Shown: positions 42,933-52,446 of the stretch, piece after piece | Position numbering within the stretch: the first letter of the stretch is position 1 | How the letters are laid out: the number at the start of each line of letters is the position of its first letter | NCBI RefSeq assembly: GCF_037201915.1 | Contig: NZ_CP147505.1 | Location: 2,046,001 to 2,110,000, forward strand | Origin: Haloplanus sp. CK5-1 | Lineage (GTDB): Archaea > Halobacteriota > Halobacteria > Halobacteriales > Haloferacaceae | Length of the DNA: 64,000 nucleotides | Direction of reading: 5' to 3' | Program-made: the position numbers and the translations under genes | The notes under the pieces: generated by a model | The model's input: only the letters and a program-made list of their open reading frames with translations | The model's database searches: none | What the model was told of the DNA's origin: nothing

Positions 42933-43781
42933 ATGGGTTCCGAAATCCAGAAAGAAAAGTTGGTAGTCTATACTGCTATCTTCGGCGATTATGATATTCT
43001 CATGGAACCAAAAGGAGTGCCTGATGAAGTCGATCTAGTCTGTTTCACGGATAACCCAAACCTTCAGACCAACAAGTGGGAAATCCGCGTCGTCAGCGAG
43101 GAACTGACACCCGCGATGAGCAATCGTAAAATCAAGATTCTCCCGCATCGGTATCTCTCAGACTACGACTACAGCATCTACATTGATGGAAACGTTCATA
43201 TTGTCGACGACGTGAGCGAGCTTGCGTCAAAATACCTATCAAAATACCCGCTCGTTGTACCACCCCATCCCAAACGAGACTGTGTATACGACGAAGCGGA
43301 GGTATGTATTCAATCGGGGAAAGCTGACGAGAAGCCGATGCGAGAGATGATGAATCGGTACTCCGCGGACGGATTCCCTCAAAATTTCGGCCTGTCCGAA
43401 AACAACGTTATTCTGCGTGAACACCACGATGATGACGTACAGAGCTTGATGAATGAATGGTGGGAGGAAGTTCGCAACGGACCAGGTCGTGACCAGCTTT
43501 CACTTCCCTACGTGCTCTGGAGGAATGAGCACAAACTCCACAAATTGGACTTCATCCCTCGAACCCATGGCCAATATTTTATATTCTACCCACACAGAGA
43601 GTCAGGAACCAAACTATTCTGGATTCCGTATATTCGGATAACAACTAGGTTTAGCAAGCCTGTTGAGCGACGAGTTGCGGGACTCATCGGCGACGCCGTA
43701 CATGCTCAACGAAGTGGTGGAATTAGCGAACTGGCAAACAAAACTGTTAGGATTCTTTTGGAGAAGGTCTCTCCGCAATAG
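42933..43781 (+). CDS. DUF616-like glycosyltransferase-domain protein
   Basis: A 282-residue protein. The start KLVVYTAIFGDYDILMEPKG and YSIYIDGNVHIVDDV match the DUF616/TOD1-like glycosyltransferase group, where the Asp pair binds the nucleotide sugar. FPQNFGLSENNVILREH and DQLSLPYVLWR follow, typical of the family. The last 60 residues have no known domain. It runs against the genes on both sides and overlaps the next convergent gene by 35 bases. Acceptor unknown; likely a surface glycan. Confidence 0.78.
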   Translation: MGSEIQKEKLVVYTAIFGDYDILMEPKGVPDEVDLVCFTDNPNLQTNKWEIRVVSEELTPAMSNRKIKILPHRYLSDYDYSIYIDGNVHIVDDVSELASKYLSKYPLVVPPHPKRDCVYDEAEVCIQSGKADEKPMREMMNRYSADGFPQNFGLSENNVILREHHDDDVQSLMNEWWEEVRNGPGRDQLSLPYVLWRNEHKLHKLDFIPRTHGQYFIFYPHRESGTKLFWIPYIRITTRFSKPVERRVAGLIGDAVHAQRSGGISELANKTVRILLEKVSPQ

Positions 43782-44745
43782 AAATTCCGTGCTGTGACAG
43801 AACATCCTTGTAAATATTCATAATTCTGGCACCGATATTCTCCCAGCTAATTTCTCGGACCGTCTCACGGCCATTTGAGCGACCGCCATCCCGAATTACC
43901 TCAATCAGGCCTTCCACAAGCTCTTCTTCATTTGAACCTACTGCAGAAGGAAAAACGTCAACGAGGCGTTCTTCAACGTCACCAACATTCGTAGACACAA
44001 CCGGGATATTGCATGCTAGCGCTTCCTTGACGGTGTTGGGTGACCCTTCGTGCCGAGAGGTTAGTAGCAAGGCATCTGCAGCATTCATGTAGTAAACCAT
44101 CTTCTCATGAGGAACTCCTGATAAAGAGTGTAGTGTGATTTCTTGGCCTAACCTCTCACTTGCGGCCTCGACGATGGATTCTGCGAGGGGAAACCGTTTA
44201 CGCTCGTACTCTGGTGAATACGGAAATAGAACGTGGTAACCTTCTTGATCCCAGCCTGCTTCTTCTCGCGCTTCATCTCTATCAATCGGATAGAATTTAT
44301 CCATATCTATCCCACTGGGGAGAATATAGGCGTCCGAATGCCCGAGCAGCCCTTTCATCTCTTCACTGCGAACTGTAACTGCGTCACATCTCCAGGCGAA
44401 TAATTTCGTGATAGCTCCATCTAGCCCAACGACGTCCGATCCCCAGAGAGTCAAAACAACCGGAATATCGGACAACATCACCGCGTGTGGTGCTGTCAGG
44501 CCATAGTTTGCGTGTACAATATCGTAGTCTCCCTGTTTGAGTTCTGAGCGCACCTGAAATAGGAAGCGGATATATTCACTTGGCCCACGCTGGTTTCCCA
44601 TATTTCCATCAATTTGTTCCTGACCGGGAACAACAAGAACTGTACAATTGACGCCACGTTCTCTCAGAGACTCGATCTGCTGATCGAAGAAAACTTCCTC
44701 AGATGTCGTCAGATGAAGAACGCTGAGCTCGTCTCGTACACTCAT
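43747..44745 (-). CDS. GT4 family glycosyltransferase
   Basis: A 332-residue GT-B transferase. The N-terminal acceptor domain includes DYDIVHANYGLTAPHAVMLSDIPVVLTLWGSDV; the C-terminal domain shows YHVLFPYSPEYERKRFPLAESIVEAA, YMNAADALLLTSRHEGSPNTVKEALACNIPVVSTNVGDVEERL (the E-x7-E motif spans ADALLLTSRHEGSPNTVKEAL). Retaining hexosyltransferases of this type build archaeal and bacterial surface glycans. AT-rich codon use as in the neighbours. Confidence 0.87.
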   Translation of the reverse strand: MSVRDELSVLHLTTSEEVFFDQQIESLRERGVNCTVLVVPGQEQIDGNMGNQRGPSEYIRFLFQVRSELKQGDYDIVHANYGLTAPHAVMLSDIPVVLTLWGSDVVGLDGAITKLFAWRCDAVTVRSEEMKGLLGHSDAYILPSGIDMDKFYPIDRDEAREEAGWDQEGYHVLFPYSPEYERKRFPLAESIVEAASERLGQEITLHSLSGVPHEKMVYYMNAADALLLTSRHEGSPNTVKEALACNIPVVSTNVGDVEERLVDVFPSAVGSNEEELVEGLIEVIRDGGRSNGRETVREISWENIGARIMNIYKDVLSQHGISIAERPSPKES

Positions 44746-44924
44746 TCTCTGTTGTCGATTTCGACGCTGGTTGAGGTATGTTCTTCGATTTGAAAACCCG
44801 TGGTCGGATGATAGAGGAATTCACACCGGCTGGTGAGGGAAATATATACCGTACGGAGAGGGTCTAAACCATTCTGTCCAGCTAATCGAAATATAGAAGT
44901 TTTACTACTACGTTAGTCTTTTTT

Positions 44925-45908
44925 ATGGATGTTCTAGTAACTGGAGGTGCCGGCTTCATCGGCTCCCATCTCGCAGCTCGCCTTCTTCAAGAGAACCATC
45001 ATGTAGTTATTTTAGATAATCTTGACCCATATTATGACTTGGATTTGAAAAAAAGAAACCTGGGCCGATGCCGCCAAATATCGGAAAAGAATTTGGATTT
45101 CGTTGAGGGTTCTATCACTGACTCGACGCTTGTTTCAGATGTGCTCTCCGAACATAATATTGATGTTATATACCATGAGGCCGCGAAGGCTGGCGTCCGG
45201 TCAAGCGTAGAGAACCCGATCGCCTATGAAACGAATAATGTTGAAGGGACACTGAAGATCCTTCAGGCCGCTGAGAAACACGACGTAAACCGTCTAATCC
45301 ACGCATCCTCGTCCTCTGTATATGGGGTCCCGGACTACCTTCCATACGACGAAGAACACCCAAACCGACCTAAAAGCCCCTACGCAGTTACTAAACTTTC
45401 AAGCGAGCACTATTGCAACGTATTTAATGATTTGCATAATATATCAACAATAAATCTCCGCCACTTTACTGTTTATGGCCCGCGTATGCGGCCCAATATG
45501 GCCATTTCGAATTTTGTGTCCCGCTGTCTCAACGGCCAACCCCCAATTATCTATGGCGACGGCAAACAAACACGTGATTTCACATACATTAGTGATATCG
45601 TCGATGCTAATCTATCCCTTCTTAATTCGGATACTGCCGATGGAGAGACGATGAATATTGGCTCAAATGACAACATCTCGATTTGGGAACTTGCTGAGTA
45701 CGTTGTAGAAGAAACAGGAGCGGACGTAGAGATTGTCCACAAACCAGCGAAGGAAGCGGATTCTCGCCATACACACGCAGATATTTCAAAAGCACAAGAT
45801 AACATCGGATACGAACCAAGTTACGATATCAGGGAAGGCGTTCGGCAGTTCATTAACTGGTACGAATCAAATCGTGAGTGGTACGAACCCCTCGTGATGA
45901 AATCCTGA
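44925..45908 (+). CDS. NAD-dependent nucleotide-sugar epimerase/dehydratase
   Basis: A 327-residue extended SDR enzyme of the UDP-glucose/glucuronate 4-epimerase type. Motif VTGGAGFIGSHLAARLL at residues 5-21, active-site Ser in HASSSSVYG, and YAVTK near residues 153-157; sugar-binding RHFTVYGPRMRPNMAISNFV and substrate loop YISDIVDANL follow. It probably supplies galactose or galacturonate to the glycan. It is in the AT-rich block with its own upstream region; the 140 bases to rfbC hold no gene. Confidence 0.88.
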   Translation: MDVLVTGGAGFIGSHLAARLLQENHHVVILDNLDPYYDLDLKKRNLGRCRQISEKNLDFVEGSITDSTLVSDVLSEHNIDVIYHEAAKAGVRSSVENPIAYETNNVEGTLKILQAAEKHDVNRLIHASSSSVYGVPDYLPYDEEHPNRPKSPYAVTKLSSEHYCNVFNDLHNISTINLRHFTVYGPRMRPNMAISNFVSRCLNGQPPIIYGDGKQTRDFTYISDIVDANLSLLNSDTADGETMNIGSNDNISIWELAEYVVEETGADVEIVHKPAKEADSRHTHADISKAQDNIGYEPSYDIREGVRQFINWYESNREWYEPLVMKS

Positions 45909-46048
45909 CGAACCCCCATTATGCTCGTTAATTTCTCCTCTAAAATACCCTTTTGTACATCGTATTCAGATATAGTTTCTCACGCTATCAAAATCCAATC
46001 TCAACACCCGTAACCATATGAGATCTGAGTACGTGATTCCGAATTGTA

Positions 46049-46519
46049 ATGGCTCAAATTAACGGTGTGAGAGTTCGCGATCTACAAGTGAACGCTGACG
46101 AACGCGGTCATCTTGTCGAAGTATTTCGTGAGGACTGGGACGAGTACGATCCCGAGCCCGCGATGTCCTACTATTCAATGACGTATCCGGGTATAACGCG
46201 CGCCTGGCACCGCCATCACCGTGGCCAAATTGATCACTTTGTCTGTCCAAAGGGACGCATCAAGGTCGGCGTCTACGACGACCGTGAAGATTCACAAACT
46301 CAGGGCGAACTAAATACCTTCGTTATTGGTGAGCACAATCAGAAAGTGATTCGCATTCCGGGAGAGTGCTGGCATGGATTCAAAGCAATTGGTGAGGACC
46401 CTGCGTTCCTTATTAACTTCCCGTCGAACCTCTACGACTACGAGGACCCCGATGAGGAACGCCTCCCATACGATACAGACAAAATACCTTTGGACTGGGA
46501 CAAGGAACCGAGCGGGTAG
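46049..46519 (+). CDS. rfbC: dTDP-4-dehydrorhamnose 3,5-epimerase-like protein
   Basis: A 156-residue RmlC-type cupin, shorter than the bacterial 180. It starts VRVRDLQVNADERGHLVEVFREDWDE; the catalytic His and neighbours appear in PGITRAWHRHHRGQIDHFVCPKG, and GECWHGFKAIGEDPAFLINFPSNLYDY closes the barrel. It inverts carbons 3 and 5 of the dTDP-keto sugar, step 3 in dTDP-rhamnose synthesis. The next gene (rfbA) starts 4 bases after its stop, so they are cotranscribed. Haloferax counterparts are called Agl13 and Agl11. Confidence 0.88.
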   Translation: MAQINGVRVRDLQVNADERGHLVEVFREDWDEYDPEPAMSYYSMTYPGITRAWHRHHRGQIDHFVCPKGRIKVGVYDDREDSQTQGELNTFVIGEHNQKVIRIPGECWHGFKAIGEDPAFLINFPSNLYDYEDPDEERLPYDTDKIPLDWDKEPSG

Positions 46520-46522
46520 GTA

Positions 46523-47596
46523 ATGAAAGGAGTACTTCTCTCGGGGGGAACCGGCTCGCGGCTTCGCCCAATCACGCACACTGGCCCGAAGCAGCTCGTA
46601 CCGGTCGCGAACAAACCCGTCCTCGAGTACGCTATTGAGGACCTCAAGGCAGCCGGCATCACCGAGATTGGCGTCATTCTCGGGAACAAGGGCCGCGAGG
46701 AAATCCAAGAGCTTCTGGGTGACGGCTCGCAGTACGGCGTCGATATCACGTACATCGTCCAGGGGAACCCGCTCGGGCTCGCGCACGCAGCGGGCTGTGC
46801 GCGGGACTTCGTCGGTGACGATGACTTCGTAATGTACCTCGGTGATAACATCCTCAAGTCCGGCGTTACCGAACTCGTCGAGAGCTTCGAAGCCGGTGAC
46901 TATGGTGCGGGCATCGCGCTCCAGGAAGTCGAGAATCCGCAGGCGTTCGGAATCGCGGACATCGACGATGAGGGCAACGTCACCCAGCTCATCGAGAAGC
47001 CGGACCACCCACCAACGAATCTCGCGCTCATTGGCATGTACGTGTTCTCGCCGGCGGTCTTCGATGCGATTGACGACCTCGAACCGTCCTGGCGGGGCGA
47101 ACTCGAGATTACGGATGCGATTCAGGACTTGCTCGAGGACGGCTACGAGATCGACTCGCACGTCGTGACGGGCTGGTGGAAGGATACCGGGAAACCCGAG
47201 GACATCCTCGAAGCCAACCGCCTAGTCCTTGAGGACAAGGAGCTGACAACCGCGGGCGTTATCGAGGATGGCGCGACGACCGACGGCCGCATTGAGCTCG
47301 CCGAGTCCGCAGTTATTGAGGATGGCGCGGTTGTCCGTGGGCCGGTTTCGATTGCGGAGAACACGACTATCAAAAGCGGGACGTACATCGGGCCATACAC
47401 GTCAGTTGGCGCGAACTCTACGCTGGAGAACATTCACCTTGAGAATAGCGTGGTTATCGGCGATTCGACGATTACTGCTTCCGGCCGCATCGTTGACAGT
47501 CTCCTCGGCCGGAATGCGGACGTCGAGAGTGCCGACAACCTCCTTCCTGAAGGCCGGCGACTCGTCGTCGGTGAGAACTCCCAACTCAAACTCTAA
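46523..47596 (+). CDS. rfbA: glucose-1-phosphate thymidylyltransferase, long form
   Basis: A 357-residue enzyme making dTDP-glucose, the first step to rhamnose. Residues 1-235 are the transferase: LLSGGTGSRLRPITHTGPKQLVPVANKPV, MYLGDNILKSG, EKPDHPPTNLALIGMYVF, and WWKDTGKPEDILEANR. Residues 240-355 form a left-handed beta-helix with hexad repeats (AVIEDGAVVRGPVSIAENTTI), the hallmark of the long archaeal/Streptomyces form. GC-rich and codon-adapted compared with the AT-rich block before it. A tiny zinc protein starts two bases after its stop. Confidence 0.93.
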   Translation: MKGVLLSGGTGSRLRPITHTGPKQLVPVANKPVLEYAIEDLKAAGITEIGVILGNKGREEIQELLGDGSQYGVDITYIVQGNPLGLAHAAGCARDFVGDDDFVMYLGDNILKSGVTELVESFEAGDYGAGIALQEVENPQAFGIADIDDEGNVTQLIEKPDHPPTNLALIGMYVFSPAVFDAIDDLEPSWRGELEITDAIQDLLEDGYEIDSHVVTGWWKDTGKPEDILEANRLVLEDKELTTAGVIEDGATTDGRIELAESAVIEDGAVVRGPVSIAENTTIKSGTYIGPYTSVGANSTLENIHLENSVVIGDSTITASGRIVDSLLGRNADVESADNLLPEGRRLVVGENSQLKL

Positions 47597-47598
47597 GA

Positions 47599-47778
47599 AT
47601 GCGTATCATCACTCACACCTGTCCGGCCTGTGGGACCGTCGTCGCGGCGAACGAACTTGAGGACAACCGCGTCATGAAGTGTCCAGGACTGGGCTGCCAG
47701 GAAGTTCTGGAGTTCGCGGACCTCCCCGAGGATGCCCGCAAGCACTTTCTCGAACACCGCGAGCGCTACCAGCTCTAA
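47599..47778 (+). CDS. 59-residue zinc-binding protein inside the rhamnose gene cluster
   Basis: ATG to TAA, two bases after rfbA and overlapping the convergent rfbD by four. It has two CxxC-like pairs: HTCPACGTVVA and MKCPGLGCQEV, then a charged helical tail (LPEDARKHFLEHRERYQL). No family name is known to me. The overlap and spacing suggest it is made with rfbC and rfbA; a regulatory or assembly role is possible. Confidence 0.75.
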   Translation: MRIITHTCPACGTVVAANELEDNRVMKCPGLGCQEVLEFADLPEDARKHFLEHRERYQL

Positions 47779-48665
47779 CCCAGAGCGTTCCAGACAGCGT
47801 CGACGTCCTCGCGCAACGTCGGCTGCTCGCGTCCAAGTTCCTCCGCTACCTTCCCGACGTCCAGACAGCTGTACGTCGGGCGTGCCGCAGCCCGATCGAT
47901 GTCCTCAGTCGAGCCGGCTTGCAGCAAGTTCGAATTGGCACCGACGTGTGCAGACAGCACTTCGCCGAACTCGTAGGGTGTGACACACGAACTGCACGCG
48001 ACGTGGTACAACCCACTCGACGCCTGTTCAACGAGGGTGAGAACCGTCTGTGCGGCCTGTCCGGCGCGTGTTGGTGTCACCAACTGATCCGTAAACAAGG
48101 GAACGGCTTCGCTCGCCTGCAATTGCTCACGCACCCACGCGGGAAAGCCACTGAGAGTGCCAGTGCTGCGGTGAATCCCCCAGACGAACGACAGTCGCGG
48201 TAGCAGCGCCGTCTCCATCGCGTCCTGTACTGCTCGTTCGCCCGCGAGCTTCGATTCGCCGTACACCTGTACTGGATTCGGGTCCGCCGTCTCGCTATAC
48301 GGGTCTCGTGCTGTCCCGTCGAAGACGTAGTCCGTTGAAACGTGGACAAAGTCAATCCCGGCCTGCTCACAGCGAGCAGCCATTCCGGCCGGCGCCTCAC
48401 TGTTGATGACGTGAGCCGCCTCGGGATTCCGCTCGCAGCCGTCCACGTCCGTCATGGCCGCACAGTTGACGACAACGTCCGGACCGTGCTCGTTGATGAC
48501 GTCGTCGAACGTGCTGTATTCTTGGAGGTTAAATTGTGTCAGTGGGACGTCGAAGTTGGGGCGTGTCGAGTGGTAGGTACCGCTGACCGCCCAGCCGCGT
48601 TGCTGGCCCGCGCGAACCACGTTACTGCCAAGGAGACCGTTTGCGCCGACGACGAGCAGCCGCAT
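47775..48665 (-). CDS. rfbD: dTDP-4-dehydrorhamnose reductase
   Basis: A 296-residue short-chain reductase that makes dTDP-L-rhamnose with NAD(P)H. Rossmann motif LLVVGANGLLGSNVVRAG at residues 3-20, DVVVNCAAMTDVDGCERNPEAAHVIN, the HVSTDYVFDG motif, catalytic YGESK and the EVLSAHVG C-terminal part are present. The start MRLLVVG is the conserved one; the open frame upstream is rejected. It faces rfbA/zinc protein head-on and is divergent from rfbB 52 bases away, so rhamnose genes share control regions. Confidence 0.92.
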   Translation of the reverse strand: MRLLVVGANGLLGSNVVRAGQQRGWAVSGTYHSTRPNFDVPLTQFNLQEYSTFDDVINEHGPDVVVNCAAMTDVDGCERNPEAAHVINSEAPAGMAARCEQAGIDFVHVSTDYVFDGTARDPYSETADPNPVQVYGESKLAGERAVQDAMETALLPRLSFVWGIHRSTGTLSGFPAWVREQLQASEAVPLFTDQLVTPTRAGQAAQTVLTLVEQASSGLYHVACSSCVTPYEFGEVLSAHVGANSNLLQAGSTEDIDRAAARPTYSCLDVGKVAEELGREQPTLREDVDAVWNALG

Positions 48666-48717
48666 ACCATAAACTTCCATCAGTAAGGTAAATAGGTGCC
48701 GCCACCGAGACCGTAGT

Positions 48718-49644
48718 ATGCAAATTCTCGTCACTGGCGGCGCCGGATTTATCGGCTCAAATTTCGTGCACTATCTTCTCGACGAGCACAAAGACGATGA
48801 CATCGTCACGCTCGACGCCCTAACGTACGCAGGCTCTCGAGACAACTTGGATGGCGTGCTCGATCATCCGCGCCACGAGTTTATTGAGGGCGACATTCGA
48901 GACCGTGATCTCGTTACCGAACTCGTCGCTGATGCCGATGCCGTTGTCAACTTCGCTGCCGAGTCCCACGTCGACCGTTCCATCGAAGGGGCGGAACCGT
49001 TCGTTTCGACGAACGTTCAAGGGACACAGACGCTGCTTGATGCAGCCAACGACGAAGGCGTCGAACGGTTCCTCCAGATTTCGACCGACGAAGTATACGG
49101 CCAAGTGCTCGATGGCAAATTCTCCGAAGAGGACCCGCTCAACCCGCGGAATCCCTATGCGGCAACGAAAGCTGGCGCGGATTTACTCGCGCAAAGTTAT
49201 GAGACGACTCACGATCTCCCTGTGGTTATTACGCGGACCTGCAACAACTTCGGCCCTCGCCAGCACCCGGAGAAGCTCATCCCGAAGTTCATTCAGAATG
49301 CCGCCAACGGTGACCCTCTTCCTGTCTACGGTGACGGCTCGAACGTCCGCGAATGGATCTACGTCGAGGACAACTGCCGCGCACTTGACCTCGTACTCCG
49401 CGAGGGCGACGTTGGCGAAGTCTACAATATCGGTAGCCACGCCGAGAAAACGAATCTCGAAGTCACCGAAGCCATCCTCGATGCAGTCGGCGCGTCCGAA
49501 GACCTCATCGAATTCGTTGAAGACCGCGCTGGCCACGACCAACGGTATGCACTTGACACCAGCAAGATCGAAGCACTCGGCTGGGAACCCACCTACACCT
49601 TCCAGGAAGCACTTGACCGTACCGTCGATTACTACCGTGAATAA
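48718..49644 (+). CDS. rfbB: dTDP-glucose 4,6-dehydratase
   Basis: A 308-residue dehydratase, step 2 of dTDP-rhamnose synthesis. Motifs: ILVTGGAGFIGSNFVHYLL at residues 3-21, ADAVVNFAAESHVDRSI, QISTDEVYG (Ser/Asp active-site strand), YAATK, TRTCNNFGPRQHPEKLIP and the EWIYVEDNCRALDLVL loop. Complete and typical. Slightly shorter than bacterial homologues (350). Divergent from rfbD. The flippase gene follows on the opposite strand 35 bases later. Confidence 0.94.
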   Translation: MQILVTGGAGFIGSNFVHYLLDEHKDDDIVTLDALTYAGSRDNLDGVLDHPRHEFIEGDIRDRDLVTELVADADAVVNFAAESHVDRSIEGAEPFVSTNVQGTQTLLDAANDEGVERFLQISTDEVYGQVLDGKFSEEDPLNPRNPYAATKAGADLLAQSYETTHDLPVVITRTCNNFGPRQHPEKLIPKFIQNAANGDPLPVYGDGSNVREWIYVEDNCRALDLVLREGDVGEVYNIGSHAEKTNLEVTEAILDAVGASEDLIEFVEDRAGHDQRYALDTSKIEALGWEPTYTFQEALDRTVDYYRE

Positions 49645-49679
49645 ATATTCAGCAGAATATAGGAGTGTCAAACATATGT

Positions 49680-51083
49680 TTAGAGAGGGATGTTATGCTT
49701 AACTGTCGTTCGGAATTCTTTCGATATGGACAGTAAAGACCCGAAATAGATTGCCGCGCCGATACCAACGAGGAATATTATAACAGAGAGAGAGGACCCA
49801 AAGAGAGCACGCCCAACAAATACGGCGACAGCCATAATCATCGCTGATAGACACTGCTTAGAAATTTCTTTGATAGGTATATCTATACTGATTACTTTAT
49901 TAGCGTAATAATATGAGAGTAGAAGCCCTAAACCCGCGGAGACCGTCGTTGCTACTGCTGCACCGTACCAACCGAACTGCCACGTAAGGACGACATTTAA
50001 TCCAATATTTACTGCGGCGAATGCGGCATTAATGTGGAACGTCAGGTTGGGGTAATCAAGAGCGTTAATTGTATTCAGAAATTGACCCATATATCCGTAC
50101 AGCAGACGCGCAAAGGTAAGGACGAGCAAGATATAGTAACCAGCGTCAAAGCCAGAACCGTAGATAGTTAATACGACATCACCAACAAGCGCTGCTCCGA
50201 CCATCCCAGGAATGATAAATAGCCCCGAATATGCGAGACTTACTTCCAGAAGGTCCGATATCTCGTTCTCTGAACCTCCTGCTGAAGATATCTTACTCAT
50301 CTCAGGGAATAGGGTTCGAGAAATAGACGCGCCAAATGTAGCGAATAAAGATGCAAGATTCCACGCAATTTCATAGACTGCGACGAGGCTATGAGAGACG
50401 AAGACAGCTAGAATTAGCGTATCCATCGACAAAAACGTCCGCCCTTTGATTGACCCGAGCCAAGAAAACTGGGCGTATTCTTTCAACCGAGAGAATTCCT
50501 GACGCGATGGGCGCGTCCGTGGAATTGTGATGAAATACGCGCCAATAATAGTTGCTACTATTGTACCAACAACGTAACCAGCGAATGCGCCAGCAAGTCC
50601 GAACCCAGAAAGGACAAGCGTGACCTGAACGATGCTTCGGCTCGTCCACTGAACGGGGGACAAAATACTAGATACATGTACAAGATGTTGACCATCTAGA
50701 ACGGTCCGAACGAATCCGTATGCAAGTCGACCGGCTAGCATTATAATAATGACCCACGTCGCCATGACCTCCATAAAGTCGTTGAGGTATGGTTGGGCCA
50801 CCAAAAGGCAAACAGCAACAAAACTGTACATCCCAAACTGTACAATTGCTCCAGAAAGTACGTAATTCCCCTCTCCGGACTCACTAACGCGTTTCTTGAC
50901 TGCTTGTGGCAACCCAAACTCTCCTGCTAAGGACACCCATGAGAGTACTGATAACACGACAACGTACGTCCCGTACCTGCTCTGGCCGAGCGTCCGTGTT
51001 AGGACGATTGTCGCAATAAAACCCGCGAGAGAAACCGCTAGTTGCGACAAAAAATTCACCATCGAAGTACGGCCGTATTTCAT
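49680..51083 (-). CDS. lipid-linked-oligosaccharide flippase (AglR/Wzx-like)
   Basis: A 467-residue membrane protein with 12-14 helices of the MOP superfamily (polysaccharide transporter). Start MKYGRTSMVNFLSQLAVSLAGFIATIVLTRTLG; DTLILAVFVSHSLVAVYEIA and the paired GLFIIPGMVGAALVG helices are typical. Such proteins flip the dolichol-bound glycan outward; Haloferax AglR is the known counterpart, but sequence diverges enough that I give no symbol. AT-richer than the rhamnose genes. Confidence 0.86.
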   Translation of the reverse strand: MKYGRTSMVNFLSQLAVSLAGFIATIVLTRTLGQSRYGTYVVVLSVLSWVSLAGEFGLPQAVKKRVSESGEGNYVLSGAIVQFGMYSFVAVCLLVAQPYLNDFMEVMATWVIIIMLAGRLAYGFVRTVLDGQHLVHVSSILSPVQWTSRSIVQVTLVLSGFGLAGAFAGYVVGTIVATIIGAYFITIPRTRPSRQEFSRLKEYAQFSWLGSIKGRTFLSMDTLILAVFVSHSLVAVYEIAWNLASLFATFGASISRTLFPEMSKISSAGGSENEISDLLEVSLAYSGLFIIPGMVGAALVGDVVLTIYGSGFDAGYYILLVLTFARLLYGYMGQFLNTINALDYPNLTFHINAAFAAVNIGLNVVLTWQFGWYGAAVATTVSAGLGLLLSYYYANKVISIDIPIKEISKQCLSAMIMAVAVFVGRALFGSSLSVIIFLVGIGAAIYFGSLLSISKEFRTTVKHNIPL

Positions 51084-51174
51084 GAGAGGTCACGCGGGGA
51101 TACGCGGATACAGGGGGTTTCAACTGCCACCGTATCAATACCGCGCTTCTCAACGATGGAGTGCTTAGAGACGG

Positions 51175-51711
51175 GTCCTTACGCCCACCAGCGCGAACAG
51201 TTGGGCCTCGCTCACACCCTAGACGGCCGAGCCCCATTCGAGATGACTTTATACTCATGCTCGGAGACAACGTCTTTCAGGCGAACCTTGGCGACGTCAC
51301 CAACCGGCAAGCCGAGGACCGAGCCGACGCCGCGTTCCTCGTCGAGGAGGTGCCATGGGAGGAGGCGAGCCGGTACGGCGTCTGTGACACCAACGAGTAC
51401 GGCGATATCATACGCGTCGTCGAGAAGCCCGACGACCGCGCTTGAACCTGGTGATGACCGGCTTCTACACGTTCACGCCGGCCATCTTCCATACCTGTCA
51501 CCTGGTCCAGCCGTCGGATCGCGGCGAGTACGAACTTCCTGATGCCATCGACCTGTTGATCCAGAGTGGGCGGACCATCGACGCGATCCGGATGGATGGC
51601 TGGCGGATCGACGTGGGGTATCCGGAGGACCGTGATGAAGCCGAGCGGCGACTCACCGAGACTGCGAAATCCTCTGGGAAGACGGATGACACGACCGCTG
51701 AAATCGACTAA
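51175..51711 (+). pseudogene. decayed second aglF-like nucleotidyltransferase
   Basis: Pieces in three frames match AglF from its residue ~75 onward: YAHQREQLGLAH in one frame, DDFILMLGDNVFQANLGDV through FLVEEVPWEEASRYGVC in the next, and after a further shift near 51438 NLVMTGFYTFTPAIFHTC to the normal C-terminus WRIDVGYPEDRDEAERRL. The N-terminal nucleotide site is missing, so this cannot be active. It resembles the intact aglF at 40.2 kb and most likely records an older aglF or a duplication. Confidence 0.85.
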
Positions 51712-52023
51712 CTAATTTATAAAAGAGTGGGAGTCTGCGCTGTGACCCGGCGGGCTACGCACCGCTGTGGTATCTGGTCCGTGAACGCGGCATTTGTCGT
51801 TAGTTTGAAATTATTCTGTCGGTGTAACCTGAAGTGACTTCACCCTCTCCAGCATTTCCCAGCCGGTAGTTACTGGAAATCTGGTTCCGACGAGTTCCAA
51901 GTGCTGCCTGTCGAATTCCGGTCTGATAAGTCCAACACCAGAAGTTATTGGATGTATTAACTCGTTTAACCTGGTGTAATTGCAACGAAAAGAATCGTTA
52001 TAGACTAAACCACCTTACGGACA

Positions 52024-52046
52024 GACACACCCCTCATACCGAGTGA
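52024..52046 (-). repeat. ORB-like repeat 1 (inverted)
   Basis: On the minus strand it reads TCACTCGGTATGAGG followed by GGTGTGTC, sharing the CACTCGGTA core and the G-rich GGTGTGTC end with the downstream copies. Inner spacer is two bases longer than in copies 4 and 5. Confidence 0.75.
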
Positions 52047-52317
52047 CATTCACGACAGGTACCGTCTCTATCAAAGGGATTCGGCGAGTAATGTAATCCC
52101 GAGCAGCCCGCTGTCTTTTTATAAATAGAGAAGCTCGCCGTTCACCGTGGGAACGACGTCATCTTGGGGGTAAACTTGTGGTATTATGAGATATGTGGTT
52201 GCTAGCGTGTGGGGATCTTCCCACCACACATCGTGTCGAGTGTTCTCCACAGAGAGTTATCCTGTTTGACCAGCTTTCTTCGGTGCTCTGAATGTTGACC
52301 AGAGAATTAGGGTCCAA

Positions 52318-52342
52318 GCACACCCCGCGTACCGAGTGAAAT
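52318..52342 (-). repeat. ORB-like repeat 2 (inverted)
   Basis: On the minus strand it reads ATTTCACTCGGTACG followed by CGGGGTGTGC. It has the same TTTCACTCGGTA start as copy 5 and the same G-string and TGTG end. It faces repeat 3 across an AT tract. Confidence 0.78.
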
Positions 52343-52446
52343 CGAAGGTGTGGCATACGCAGGTCAATGAGAGCCTCGACTATCGTTCAATATTATTGAT
52401 GAAGTCTTCAACACTGATCGAACCGGTTTATTCGGGACGCGGAGAC

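Noticed and set aside
52208-52228. CRISPR-like or hairpin repeat in the origin region
   Set aside because: Single hairpin with no spaced copies; the five ORB-like repeats are irregularly spaced and in both orientations, so no CRISPR array.
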